Source of the DNA: Cryoendolithus antarcticus
Lineage: Eukaryota > Ascomycota > Dothideomycetes > Cladosporiales > Cladosporiaceae
Assembly (NCBI GenBank): GCA_002077065.1
Contig: NAJO01000020.1
Location: forward strand, 806,001-870,000
Direction: 5' to 3'
Length of the DNA: 64,000 nt
Shown piece by piece: positions 43,321 to 52,908 of this stretch. The translations under genes and the position numbers were made by a program. The notes beneath the pieces are model-generated. The model saw only the letters and a list, made by a program, of their open reading frames with translations. It was not told the origin of the DNA and did no database searches. The stretch's first letter is position 1. Each line of letters starts with the position of its first letter.

Positions 43321-45215
43321 TCAGCACTTCAAATCAATCCCCCTCCTCTTCTCCCCTTCCCTCCACTCAAACATGACCTGCACCCCCACAAATAGCGTGG
43401 CCATAGCCCCGAGCAGAAATATTCTCCCGTCCCAGCTCCCCACAATCCCCTCAATCAAACCCTTCAGCCCATCGAGCCCGACGGCAAACCCGACGAGATT
43501 CGCCGCCATCATCATGAGCACATTACCTACAGCTCCAATTCCACACAGCACGCGGTACGTGTTCGGTCGGTCGGTGTACTTCTTCGCTGGGAATGCGAGC
43601 GTGGCAAGAACTTCCGGGATCACGAAGAGGGATATCAGCCAGCCCCAGGCCAACAGGCGGAGATTGATATCGTGCCATAGCGCCACGAACGTGAAGACTG
43701 CCAGGAAATTCACCACAGCCCTCGGCTTTGAACCACGAGAGCCACCAAGGGGAATGTAGATATATCGTGTGATCCAGCGGTTGAAGCTCCTGTGCCAATT
43801 GCGCCAGAATGCCAACGTGGAGTAATTATCGCTTACGCACCTGACCATATTTTCAGGTGGATCAATGCCGTCGAGCAGTGCCCATAGCCTGAAGAAACGC
43901 CATGGAAGCAGCAACTTGAGCCAGATGACGTGCAGGTTGAAGTAAGCCAGCATGGACAACTGGAAGGGCGTGTATATGTTCCAGTCTGGATTCGATTTCG
44001 ATATCGCAACGGCATAGAGATAGTGTAGCACCAGCTCCATGCACAGGAGGGAAAGCAGAAAGCGAACAGCGTAGAGGATCGTGCGTTTTGTCTGGATTGA
44101 GGGGAGCTGGTGTCGGCATTGGTAGATGTAGTCGTTGAAGGTTATGATGGGACCTGTGAGGTACAAGGGGGCGTAAAGGACGTAAGCGAGGTAGTTGCCG
44201 AAGGTGAAGTCTGTCTGGGATGGAGGAATAGAGATGCGGTCGCGTTCTGAGAGGTTGGAGGGATCGAGGTTCTTCTTCTGGGGCGTATCAGTCTTGTGGC
44301 AACGTTTGGTGGAGGACTCAAGTAGGAGAGATACCTCGACGGGACTTGCTGCGCGGTGATCAGAGCTCCACTTGTAGTCCATGTTGAAGCTGATCATGCG
44401 TAGCACGCAGATGTTGAACAACACTTCCCACCTTGATAGCAGACCGCCATAGCTGTCGAGCTGCGCAGCCCATAGAACGAGAGAAGACCCAGCACCATCG
44501 GTCTGTGGCGAGATGAGGGCAGCGAGCTTCGCGAGCGGGTAGCCTCGCCCTAGCTCATTCGCAAAGAGAGTGCCAATGTTGAAGACCCATGTGGCAATTG
44601 GAACGTGCTGCCGTGGCAAAGTAGTAGCAATTTGGTAATTGAGATAGAGGATCAACAAGATCTTGAAAGCCGAGATTCCATGTAGAGCCAAGATGAAGAC
44701 CATAGCGAAGACTAGATCGAAGCGTATGCGTGTGTGCTTGCGAGTCTCGACAGTGGTGATGCCAGACTTCGGGCCACCCTCTTTGCCACTGGACGAAGAA
44801 CCCTGGAGAGTAATGAGACGACTGGAAAGTGAGGTAAAGGACCTGTTGCACCTACGCCAAATCTCTCATACAACCTCCTAGCCAAGGGATGCAGCACGAC
44901 CAGCAATCCCATGTACGGGATGTTCTCCCTGAACCCTCGATACTGAGCATCAGAGTTGTCGACTTTGCGTCCAGGGATCCAGCCCGGCTCCAGTAGAGAC
45001 TCATAGTTCTTGTAGCTCGGATGCCATGGTCCAGAGACGTCATACACTGCCTTGACCATCAAGGGAGGGATTGTGAGGAAGATGAAGTAGTAGAAGAAGT
45101 ACTCCGGCGTTCGCCATTTCGATGGCTGAGCGTATGGCAAGGGCTTGCCATCTGACTTGGAGCCGAGCCGAGTATCGAGAGTCTCTACGGCGTAGAGCCG
45201 GCCGAGTCCATACAT
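43321..45215 (-). CDS. gup1: MBOAT O-acyltransferase GUP1
   Basis: Three exons (45215-44856, 44802-44335, 44277-43321), 594 residues. Gup1 is an ER membrane-bound O-acyltransferase that remodels GPI-anchor lipids; in yeast it was first linked to glycerol uptake. The start MYGLGRLYAVETLDTRLGSK is the family-typical N-terminus. Splicing gives RLYERFG-GSSSSGKEGGPK, then TTVETRKHTRIRFDLVFAMV. The second intron (57 nt, no stop, frame-preserving) separates SPVE from KKNLDPSNLSERDRI. MBOAT motifs are DYKWSSDH, APLYLTGPIITFNDYIYQC, FWRNWHRSFNRWITRYIYIP and FVALWHDINLRLLAWGWLIS with the catalytic histidine. About ten membrane helices are apparent. The open frame begins upstream at a GTG, so ATG 45215 is the start. 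It is divergent from ARP4. Confidence 0.94.
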
Positions 45216-45217
45216 TG

Positions 45218-45247
45218 TTAGAGGATTGAGAGCATCTTGGGGAGCAT
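45218..45247 (-). promoter_or_regulatory. Nine-codon upstream ORF in the GUP1 leader
   Basis: On the minus strand, ATG 45247 opens MLPKMLSIL and stops with TAA at 45220-45218, two bases before the GUP1 ATG at 45215. If the transcript starts upstream of 45247 it would affect GUP1 translation. The transcript start is not known. Confidence 0.5.
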
Positions 45248-45445
45248 ATGAGTGGTTGTATAGAGGGTCTTGGCGTGGAAGTCGCGTCTGAGACCTCACT
45301 TCACGCGTTGGCGATGAGAGAAGTAATTGTGTCGCAATCGAATTGCTGAGCGCTACACAGTATCGGAGCTCCTATAGAGTCCTCAATTCAATCACACTGT
45401 CCTTACGGCTCATCATGGCCACCCTCCCGCCCACCCAAGCGCCCA

Positions 45446-47006
45446 ATGCGACCGAATATGCTGGAGGAATGTGACCGTTAATCTTGAAGCCAGCCCGAGT
45501 CACATACTAACAGCAGACGCAGACGAGGTCAACGCCCTAATCCTCGATCCCGGCAGCCACTCCGTCCGCGCTGGATTCGCCGGCGAAGACGTCCCCAAAT
45601 CCGTCGTTCCAACTTCCTACGGTCAGCTCCCCTCGGGTGAACGTCTCTTCGGTGAAAATGCCATACACCTCCCCCGCCCAGACCTCGAAATTCGGAATCC
45701 CTACGACGCAGACGGCATAGTCGAGGACTGGGAGACCGCATCGAAGCTCTGGGAGTACACCATCACATCGCGGCTTATTGGCGCACGGCCGACGGCGCCG
45801 AGCAAGAATGGGCTGAATGATGGGAAGGATGAGCAGGGTGATGTTGATATGGCTGCGGAGATTGAGGGCCTGGAAGAGCAGGAGAAGCTTCTGCAGGAGT
45901 TTCCGTTGCTTGTCAGTGAGCCGCCTTGGAATCCGAAGAAGGAGCGGGAGAGGACTATTGAGTTGGCGATGGAGGACTGGGGCGTGCCTGCTTTCTTCTT
46001 GGCGAAGACGGGACAGTTGGCTGCGTATGTTGTGCTGTGTACCTTGACGGGCAATCGATACTGACAGTGTGCAGGTACTCGCAAAGCAAGGCTACGGCAC
46101 TTGTCGTTGACATTGGTGCACGAAATACATCGGTGACAGCAGTGTGGGATGGTATGGTGCTGGGCAAGAGTGCGTCGCTCCTTCCTTCAAGTCTTCTGGC
46201 CCTTCGTTGCCCTCTCACAAGCTGACACCACCCTAGGCCTCCACCACACCCCCCTAGCCGGCGACTGGCTCACAAACCAAGTCCGCCTAATGTTCGCCCA
46301 ACAACAACCGCCCGTCCCTCTAATACCCCACTACATGGTCAAATCCAAAACCCCCGTCGACGCCAACGCCCCCTCATCAGCAACCTACGCCAAGTACCCA
46401 AAGCCTCCAACATCATCATTTCACCTGCAAGAGGAAGACCGTGTCCTTGCTGCTTTCAAGGAATCTGTCGTCCAAGCCTGGCAAGGCCCAGGGCGCCTGG
46501 ACTCCCCTGCCGGCCAAGGAAACGTCACAAACAGCGACTACGTTAAGTCCATCCCGCCAAAACCCTTCGAGCTGCCAGACGGCTGGAACACAGTCTTCGG
46601 CCTCGAGCGTTTCAGAGTAGTCGAGGGCTTGTTCGACCCCGCTGCCGCTTACACCTCGCCCACCATTCCGAAACCAAACTCAGATACCTCCATCCCGTCG
46701 ATCATCAACAAAGCGCTGCAATCCGTTGACGTCGACTCTCGACCAGTCCTCCTGAACAACATCATCCTCACCGGCGCTGGATCACTGATCGACAAGCTAC
46801 CAGAGCGTATACAAGCGGACGTGCAGGCGCTGTATCCAAATCCTAAGGTCCGGGTGCTGGCGCATAGCAGCAGTGTGGAGAGGAAGTTCGGTGCTTTCAT
46901 CGGGGGCAGCGTGCTGGGGAGTCTGGGGAGCTTCCATCAGATGTGGATCTCGAGGGAGGAGTATGCCGAGAGTGGGAGGGGTGTGGTTGAGAAGAGGTGT
47001 AAGTGA
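45446..47006 (+). CDS. arp4: Actin-related protein ARP4
   Basis: Nuclear actin-related protein shared by NuA4, SWR1 and INO80 chromatin complexes. Exons 45514-46024, 46075-46169 and 46237-47006 join in phase: DEVNALILDPGSHSVRAGFA with GEDVPKSVVPTSYG (phosphate-binding loop), MEDWGVPAFFLAKTGQLAAY, ALVVDIGARNTSVTAVWDG, LHHTPLAGDWLTNQVRLMF, NNIILTGAGSLIDKLPERIQ, VRVLAHSSSVERKFGAFIGG and the C-terminus FHQMWISREEYAESG. The LAGDWLTNQ segment is characteristic of Arp4. Exon 1 is unsettled. A clear intron starts at 45471, but the best-looking start (45415, MATLPPTQAPNATEYAGG) enters it in the wrong phase. ATG 45446 (MRPNMLEE) is in phase and gives 466 residues. Confidence 0.9.
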
Positions 47007-47560
47007 GTGATGATACCCAGTGAGGGCCAAGTGAGGGCGAGAACGAGCCTCTTGGCTATGTAACCAAAAGTATGATAGACGTATGAGACTTCGACGTCGC
47101 GGCGCGTCGTGTGCTCACACCGTGCGCCCTAGTATGGACTGGCTTCCCTTACTATGCAGCTGTCGCTGTCGTCGCTACCACCACCCTTATGCTGTTATAC
47201 CACCATGCCTCCACCCACTCTCCGCCTTCTCCACTGCCATGCTTCCCCATTTGCCACCGTCCCCACCATCACCGCTACAAGCACGTGCTCACCCCCCTCA
47301 GCTCACTGCAGCACGCGCCGCTTTCACGTGCCATTGCAATGCACCTGTGACGCGTCAGCTGCCCCTTGAGGTGCAAGCGGCGGGGGTATATAGGCAGCCA
47401 CGTCGCCGGTGAGGTGAGCTTTGCTTCTTCTCTCACTCATCAACGCCAACATTGCTGCCATTGGTGTTGTGCATTGATCGAGTCCGCCACTGCTGTTACA
47501 CTTCCCGCTTCCTATCACACTATCTCTTCGATTAAAGCTGTTGTGCTTTCAACAAGCGCG
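47007..47560 (+). promoter_or_regulatory. Promoter with two CACGTG boxes, CRE-like palindrome and TATA box
   Basis: Upstream of the coiled-coil gene are CACGTG at 47282-47287 and 47325-47330, a perfect palindrome TGACGCGTCA at 47348-47357 and TATATA at 47387-47392, all in order within 110 bp. The TATA box is about 170 bp before the ATG at 47561, leaving a pyrimidine-rich leader. CACGTG is the usual bHLH site and TGACGCGTCA resembles bZIP/ATF sites. Most other promoters in the window show no such set. Confidence 0.6.
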
Positions 47561-48399
47561 ATGGCAACTTCCATGGGTGCTATCGCTGACAAAGTCGAAG
47601 ACAAAGGTTATGAGAGTGACGGATCGGTTGAGCTGCTGAAGCCGACCGTCTACGTCCCACCACCCACCAAGACTCGCCGCACCTTGACCGTCACGAAGAC
47701 CAACAAGCCAAAGGCCGAGAAGCTCACCGACGAGCAGCTCGCCACTCTCCAGGCTTCGCTCTTCGAGCAGAGTCGTCAGAAGCTCAATCCCACTCAAGTC
47801 CAGCCCGAAGACGTCATGGAGCTCAGCCCCGACAACATCATCAAGCACCTCGAGTCCGAGCTCACCAAAGCCAAGTCCCGCATCGCTCAGCTCGAAGGCC
47901 AGGAGGCGGCAGCCGTCGGTCACGTTGTGCATGCCCGTGAGGAGAAGTCCAAGGTCCATCAGACTCTCACGAACCTTCGCAAAACGCTGCTGAGCCGCGA
48001 TCAGAGCATCAAGCGTCTGCAGGAGAAGAACGCGAAGCTCGAGGCTGAGGTCCAGCAGCAGAAGCACACCATTGCTATGCTGGAGGCGCAGGCCGAGGAG
48101 CTTCGGCGCCACTCTCACGGCCTCCGGTACCAGCATGCGCAGGCTTCCGACTTCCACAACAATATCATCAGCAACCTCCAGACGGAGGTCGATGGCCTGA
48201 CGGCTATGGTGGAGCAGGCCAAGGTTCGTTTGCACGTCACCTGCCTCGCATCTCTTGTGCTTTCGGTCGCTAATGTAGTCTGCAGAAGCACGTCCAAACC
48301 GATCGCCCATCAACCAGTAGCCAAGGGAGGGTTGCTGGGAAAGGCGAAGATGGCATGGGCAAGGTTGAAGCATCGCTCCTGAGCCTGCTTGGTGGGTAG
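47561..48399 (+). CDS. Coiled-coil protein of unknown function
   Basis: Two exons (47561-48223, 48286-48399), 258 residues. After a short acidic N-terminus (DKVEDKGYESDGSVELLKPT) and a basic KTRRTLTVTKTNKPKAEKL, heptads run through most of the protein, e.g. IIKHLESELTKAKSRIAQLE, VHQTLTNLRKTLLSRDQSIK, LQEKNAKLEAEVQQQKHTIA and LEAQAEELRRHSHGL. The intron has GTTCGT, branch GCTAATG and acceptor TGCAG. It shifts the frame to a C-terminus ending SLLSLLGG; without splicing a different 53-residue end ending LKHRS is read, so the true tail is uncertain. I do not recognise the family. The promoter is unusually well equipped. The gene is convergent with the NSUN gene, 48 bp apart. Confidence 0.75.
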
Positions 48400-48447
48400 G
48401 GCATCAGGCTGATCGTAGAAAGAGAATCGCAAGAGAGGACGCATACA

Positions 48448-49587
48448 CTACCAAGGCGGAAGTGTAGTCTTGATGAGCTTGGTGAAGAAAAGTGGGCCCC
48501 AGCGGCCACCACTAGGGTGATCCGGCAGTACCAGCCATCCATACGTCGTCCTCTCGGCGAAGTCCAGCAGACCTTGCTCTACTTGTGGCTCAAACTTGAT
48601 GACTTCGGCTGTCCACGTGAATTCGCCTTTCTTTACTCTCTTCTCGAGTTGTGCCAATGTCTTCTCAATGACGCCGTCGTTTTCTTCGTTGGAGACGGAG
48701 CAGGTGGCGTAAAGCACAATGCCACCAACACGGACAGCACGAAGCGCGGTCATGAGAAGCTCGTGCTGGGTCTCAGCCATCCGCTTGGCCGTCGCTGGAC
48801 TCCATCTAGCCAGCTCGTCAGCCACTGCACCTGCTTTGCCACTCGATACCTTGGCTTGTGCATGAACGATATGTCGTTCGCTCGAGCAGGGCGCATCGAC
48901 CAGCACTTTGTCGTACCCACCAACACCCAGTGGGAAGGCCTGAGCGCCCCTTGTACCGTCGAGTTGGAGAACCTTCTGCTGACCAGACGTGGCTAGTGAA
49001 GCAGGCAAGTACTGCGAGAGGTTGTCTGCAAGTCGCCGGTTCCGAGTCCGATCGAACTCGTTCGAATGTAAGGCACCCTTCTTTGCGCCAGCCATCGGAG
49101 GTCCAGGATAGTCAGGCTGCAGGTGCGACCAGATGCTCTGAGCAATAGCAACAGACTTACCACCAGGTGCAGCGCAGAGGTCCAAGACTCGATCTCCCGG
49201 AACGATGTGAAGCATGTGAACAGCAACCGCTGAAGCTGCATCCAGGTTCCAGTGAGTCAGTAGTCCATTCGAGGCCTGCCTTGGCTGAGAGAACGGCGCA
49301 TCAGGATCTTCGGCATCGTCATTGCGAACGAAGACTTGTATGTCCTCGCTGTGGATGTCGCTCGGGGCAGAGGGTAGGACCACGCGGCGAAGGCACTCCG
49401 GACTACCTACTACGCTGTTGAAGTCTGCTAGAGCTATGTAACGATTGTCTAGCGCGGCATATCGTGTCTTTGCGAGCAGGGCTGGGTACAGAGACGCGTT
49501 CCATCGATCACCATATCGGGTGGCCGACGAAAAGTGAGCGGAGAACGCGTCTTGTTGTGAGGACTGTGGGCGCTTGGTCTTCGTCAT
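48448..49587 (-). CDS. NSUN-type RNA cytosine-5 methyltransferase
   Basis: Single exon, 379 residues from ATG 49587 (MTKTKRPQSSQQDAFSAHFS). It is a RsmB/Nop2 family m5C methyltransferase closest in layout to NSUN3/NSUN4 (compact, no PUA domain). Motifs: LNLD-type HWNLDAASAVAVHMLHIVPG, SAM-binding VLDLCAAPGGKSVAIAQSI, YDKVLVDAPCSSERHIVH with the motif IV cysteine, and ILYATCSVSNEENDGVIEK-like VLYATCSVSNEENDGVIEK with the motif VI catalytic cysteine. The C-terminus has YGWLVLPDHPSGGRWGPLFF. The human relatives act in mitochondria on rRNA or tRNA. The N-terminus here is basic and Ser/Gln-rich, compatible with but not proof of import. It is divergent from GAR1. Confidence 0.92.
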   Translation of the reverse strand: MTKTKRPQSSQQDAFSAHFSSATRYGDRWNASLYPALLAKTRYAALDNRYIALADFNSVVGSPECLRRVVLPSAPSDIHSEDIQVFVRNDDAEDPDAPFSQPRQASNGLLTHWNLDAASAVAVHMLHIVPGDRVLDLCAAPGGKSVAIAQSIWSHLQPDYPGPPMAGAKKGALHSNEFDRTRNRRLADNLSQYLPASLATSGQQKVLQLDGTRGAQAFPLGVGGYDKVLVDAPCSSERHIVHAQAKVSSGKAGAVADELARWSPATAKRMAETQHELLMTALRAVRVGGIVLYATCSVSNEENDGVIEKTLAQLEKRVKKGEFTWTAEVIKFEPQVEQGLLDFAERTTYGWLVLPDHPSGGRWGPLFFTKLIKTTLPPW

Positions 49588-50146
49588 TGCAAGGGCGGTT
49601 CGTACAGATTGCCCAGAAGGAAGAGCGTGGAAGCAACAAGTTTGACACAAGCAACATTAGGGGAAAGTACTTCGTATTTCTGTTCGACTATTCCATGTCA
49701 AGGAAAGTGAAGCGCGCAGAGAGACTCAGGATCACTACAGCGTCGAAATGTGACATCGCTGTAAGTGAATGGCGAACGATCGATTTTTGCTTGAGATACG
49801 GTAGTGAATGTGCTGCCGCAACGGAGTAGAGGATCAACAACCCCCAGTGCTCATGGACGAGATGGAGTCGATCCTTAGCGCCGGCATCAACGGACCGCCC
49901 CGTTCGCACGCGTTGATCCGAGAGCTTCACGAATTTCTTGCGACTGCAGTGCAGCTAGAAGAAGCTTTGGCTGTCTGTAAGAGATAGCACTCTACCTTGC
50001 GCCACTGGACGACTCAGTGCGCAATCCAGCACACAGCGCTATACACCCTCTGCCCCGGCAACCTAACCGACACGATTGACTCTTCGTCGACCGCTTCACC
50101 ACCAATTCCCAATCGACGAGACTTACACAGATAGAACGCGAGGAAT
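49588..50146. promoter_or_regulatory. Divergent promoter, NSUN gene / GAR1
   Basis: The 559-bp spacer lies between outward-facing starts. Small open frames on both strands (49464-49930) lack features. No TATA box was recognised. Confidence 0.45.
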
Positions 50147-50838
50147 ATGTCATTCCGTGGCGGTGGTCGAGGCGGCGGAGATCGTGGTGGGAGTCGCGGA
50201 GGATTCAGGGGCAGCGATCGAGGCGGACGCGGTGGTAGCAGAGGAGGCTTCCAGTCATATGGACCACCCGCAAGCGTCCTAGGTACGGCGACGTTGTATC
50301 CCTACTCGCTACACAGGTGCTGATCTAGACTGCAGAAATGGGCACCTTCCTCCACGCCACCGAAGGTGAAATGGTCTGCAGCAGCATCAACCCCAAGATC
50401 CCCTACTTCAACGCACCCATTTACCTCGAGAACAAATCCCAAATCGGCAAAGTCGAAGAGATCCTCGGACCCATCAATCAAGTCTACTTCACAGTCAAAC
50501 CAGGTGAGGGCATGCAAGCAACGAGCTTCAAGGCAGGTGACAAGGTGTACATTGCTGGAGACAAGTTGCTGCCGCTGGAGAAGTTCCTGCCCAAGCCAAA
50601 GCCGAACCCGGGAGCGCCGAAGGTGAAGAAGCCGAGAGGCGCTGGAGCTGCTGGACGAGGTGGGCGAGGCGCACCGAGAGGGAGAGGTGCACCGAGGGGA
50701 CGTGGTGGCGATCGCGGCGGTAGAGGTGGTTTCGGTGCGAGCAGAGGTGGGTTCAGTTCGCGTGGTGGCAGTGGGTTCGGGGCTAGGGGCAGTGGCGGGT
50801 CGCGAGGTGCGCCAAGAGGGCGTGGCAGAGGGTACTAG
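50147..50838 (+). CDS. gar1: H/ACA snoRNP protein GAR1
   Basis: Two exons (50147-50282, 50336-50838), 212 residues. Gar1 is the nucleolar H/ACA ribonucleoprotein component needed for rRNA pseudouridylation. The N-terminal RGG region ([18 protein letters not shown]) is in exon 1. Exon 2 opens with the core: [60 protein letters not shown] and [20 protein letters not shown], which is the conserved Gar1 beta-barrel. The C-terminal RGG tail ([20 protein letters not shown] and onward) ends RGRGRGY. Two flanking RGG domains around a small core are exactly the eukaryotic Gar1 layout. The 53-nt intron is too short to host a snoRNA. Confidence 0.97.
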
Positions 50839-51254
50839 AAAGGCTCATGACGTGGAACGTATGCCTCGGGCGCAGGCCAAATGAAGGAGAGATGTACACG
50901 AAGAGCAATTGGCGTTCTGGCGTATGGCAGGCATGACTTGGGATCCCATGGCTGAAGATGTCGTTCGGGGAGATGTATACCTACCGCAAAACGGTGCGAT
51001 CGTAAAGTACTCGCAGTACTACAGCGAAGCATCACAACGCTCGATCTCATCTGATTCGCTTCGCTAGTCTCTCACGTTCACACGATGCACTCGAACAACC
51101 CATGAGATGATTCAGCGTCAACTATACGACCAAGCGAATGGGTTTCATTGCCAAAGCATACATGTATCAAGAAGAGTATTTTGCCATGCGCACTAAAGCC
51201 ATGTCCCGTATCAATCTCGGACAGCGATCAACGCCATCTGTGACCGTCGTTCCC
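50839..51254. other. Intergenic, tail-to-tail spacer
   Basis: This is the 3' region shared by GAR1 and the convergent GH10 gene. A 71-codon minus frame at 50835-51050 has no support. No RNA gene was seen. Confidence 0.5.
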
Positions 51255-52908
51255 CTAGTAAGCCTGCACATACTTCACCAGATCCTTGTACGCCTGCTTA
51301 GACTGGAAACTGCTATCGAACAACAACGGGTTGCTTCCCGGCCTCCAGCTCTGCGAGTCAGACACACCCCAGATCGTAATACCTACACAGTTCGAGACAT
51401 CCAAGCAGGCCTTGAAGACACGCTCGTAGTCCGCGCTCGCGGCGCCGGCAATGTCGACCTCGGTGAGGGCGACCTCGGGGGCGGCGGCGGAGAGCGCCTT
51501 GAGGGCTGCTGGTGTGCCGGTGTTGCCTGCGGACAAGTGGGTCTGCGAGCCAATGCCGTCGATGGGGACACCGGCCGCGATCCACTTCTTGACGTTGGAG
51601 ATCATGCCGGTAGTCTTGGGATAGGTGGCGCTGTCGAGGTTGTAGTCGTTGATGTAGAGCTTCGCGTCGGGATCGGCTTTCTTGGCTGTAGCGGTTGTTA
51701 GATGTGTGCGACGGATGCAGAGAGGTGGCGATGCTGAGACTTACCAGCAGCGAATGCGATCGAGACGAACTTCTCGCCGAGAAGTCTGGAGAAGACGCTG
51801 TCGCGTAGAGTGCCGTCCTCGTTGAAGATCTCGTTGACGACGTCCTGGTGTTTGTGTTAGTACATTGTACGTCATAACCGCGGAGAGATATAAGACATAC
51901 CCATGCGTAACATTTCCCCTTAAGGTGGCCAGCTACGCCAGCGATGTGGCCCTCAATGGCTGACTGCAAGTCACCAGCCTGAGTGATAGCAGACACCCAC
52001 GATGGCAGCTGGCTGTGCCAGAGAAGGTTGTGGCATCGAAGGATCTTGCCGTTGGCTTGTGAGTACTTCACCAATGTATCGGCACCGGTGAAGGTGAAGT
52101 GGCCACGCTCAGACTCGGTAGCATCCCACTTCATCGAGTTCTCGGGCACCAAGCCACCGAAGTCAGCCGCGATGATCGGTGTGGTCTTTGCGTTGAGGGT
52201 GCCAGAGTCGGCACAGGTACCGACGTACTTCTTGCCCTTAGCGCGGAAGACAGCATCGAGGCTGCCCGCGGCGGATGAGGCCGTAGGGCCGGACGCAGCG
52301 ACGCTGGTAGCGCTGGCCTTGGTGGAGGTAGCGACGGAAGTAGCATTAGCTGAGGTCGGCACAGCGGAGGTGGCTGGCTCGGTGAAGCTGATTGGCGCAG
52401 AGAACCCTGGGCCACCGGCTGAGGTAGTCGCTTTGACTAATGAGACTGGTGCTGCTGTACTGGTCTTTGTGACTTTCGTTACCGCACTGCTTTCGCCCAG
52501 AGAAGAGGCAATGGATGTGGCGGGTGCAACGCTGCTCAGAGCTGGTGCAGTGACGGTTAATGTTACAGCTGCACAAGCAGTCGCATTTGTTGTCGGGTAC
52601 GGCGCAGTGACAGGATCAACGACAACGTTGCTCTTGCCAGTCGAGAAAACTGGGCGAGAGCTCATGGAAGTTCCGATCGTAGGAACGCCGCCAGTTGGGA
52701 CAATCGTGTGAGCGCTGCTGGTGGTTTTGACCGGGGGCTTGCCGCCAGTGGGCCCAGCAGAAAGTGTCGGTTTGGCAGGCGGTCCAGTAGGTGGCTTGGG
52801 GCCGATGGGAAAGCCAGGGTGATGGGGAGGCTTAGGAGGCTGCATCAAAGGCGTGGCGTATACACCAGCCGCGAACGCCGCAAGGACGGATAGTTCGGCG
52901 ACACGCAT
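51255..52908 (-). CDS. Secreted GH10 endo-1,4-beta-xylanase
   Basis: Three exons (52908-51901, 51844-51745, 51685-51255), 512 residues. It is a glycoside hydrolase family 10 xylanase. A signal peptide [18 protein letters not shown] is followed by a Pro-rich stretch and a long Thr/Ser/Ala/Val-rich region to about residue 215, with no cysteine pattern of a CBM1. The catalytic domain starts [20 protein letters not shown] and has [20 protein letters not shown], the subsite region [15 protein letters not shown] and the acid/base Glu341 in [12 protein letters not shown], which is completed only after splicing intron 1. The nucleophile is Glu445 in [10 protein letters not shown], with [19 protein letters not shown] near the end. 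All catalytic residues are intact. It is divergent from the AA9 gene 1.75 kb away. Confidence 0.95.

Noticed and set aside
45216..45299. GUP1 frame extended to 45299
   Set aside because: It begins with GTG; the first ATG, 45215, matches the usual GUP1 N-terminus.
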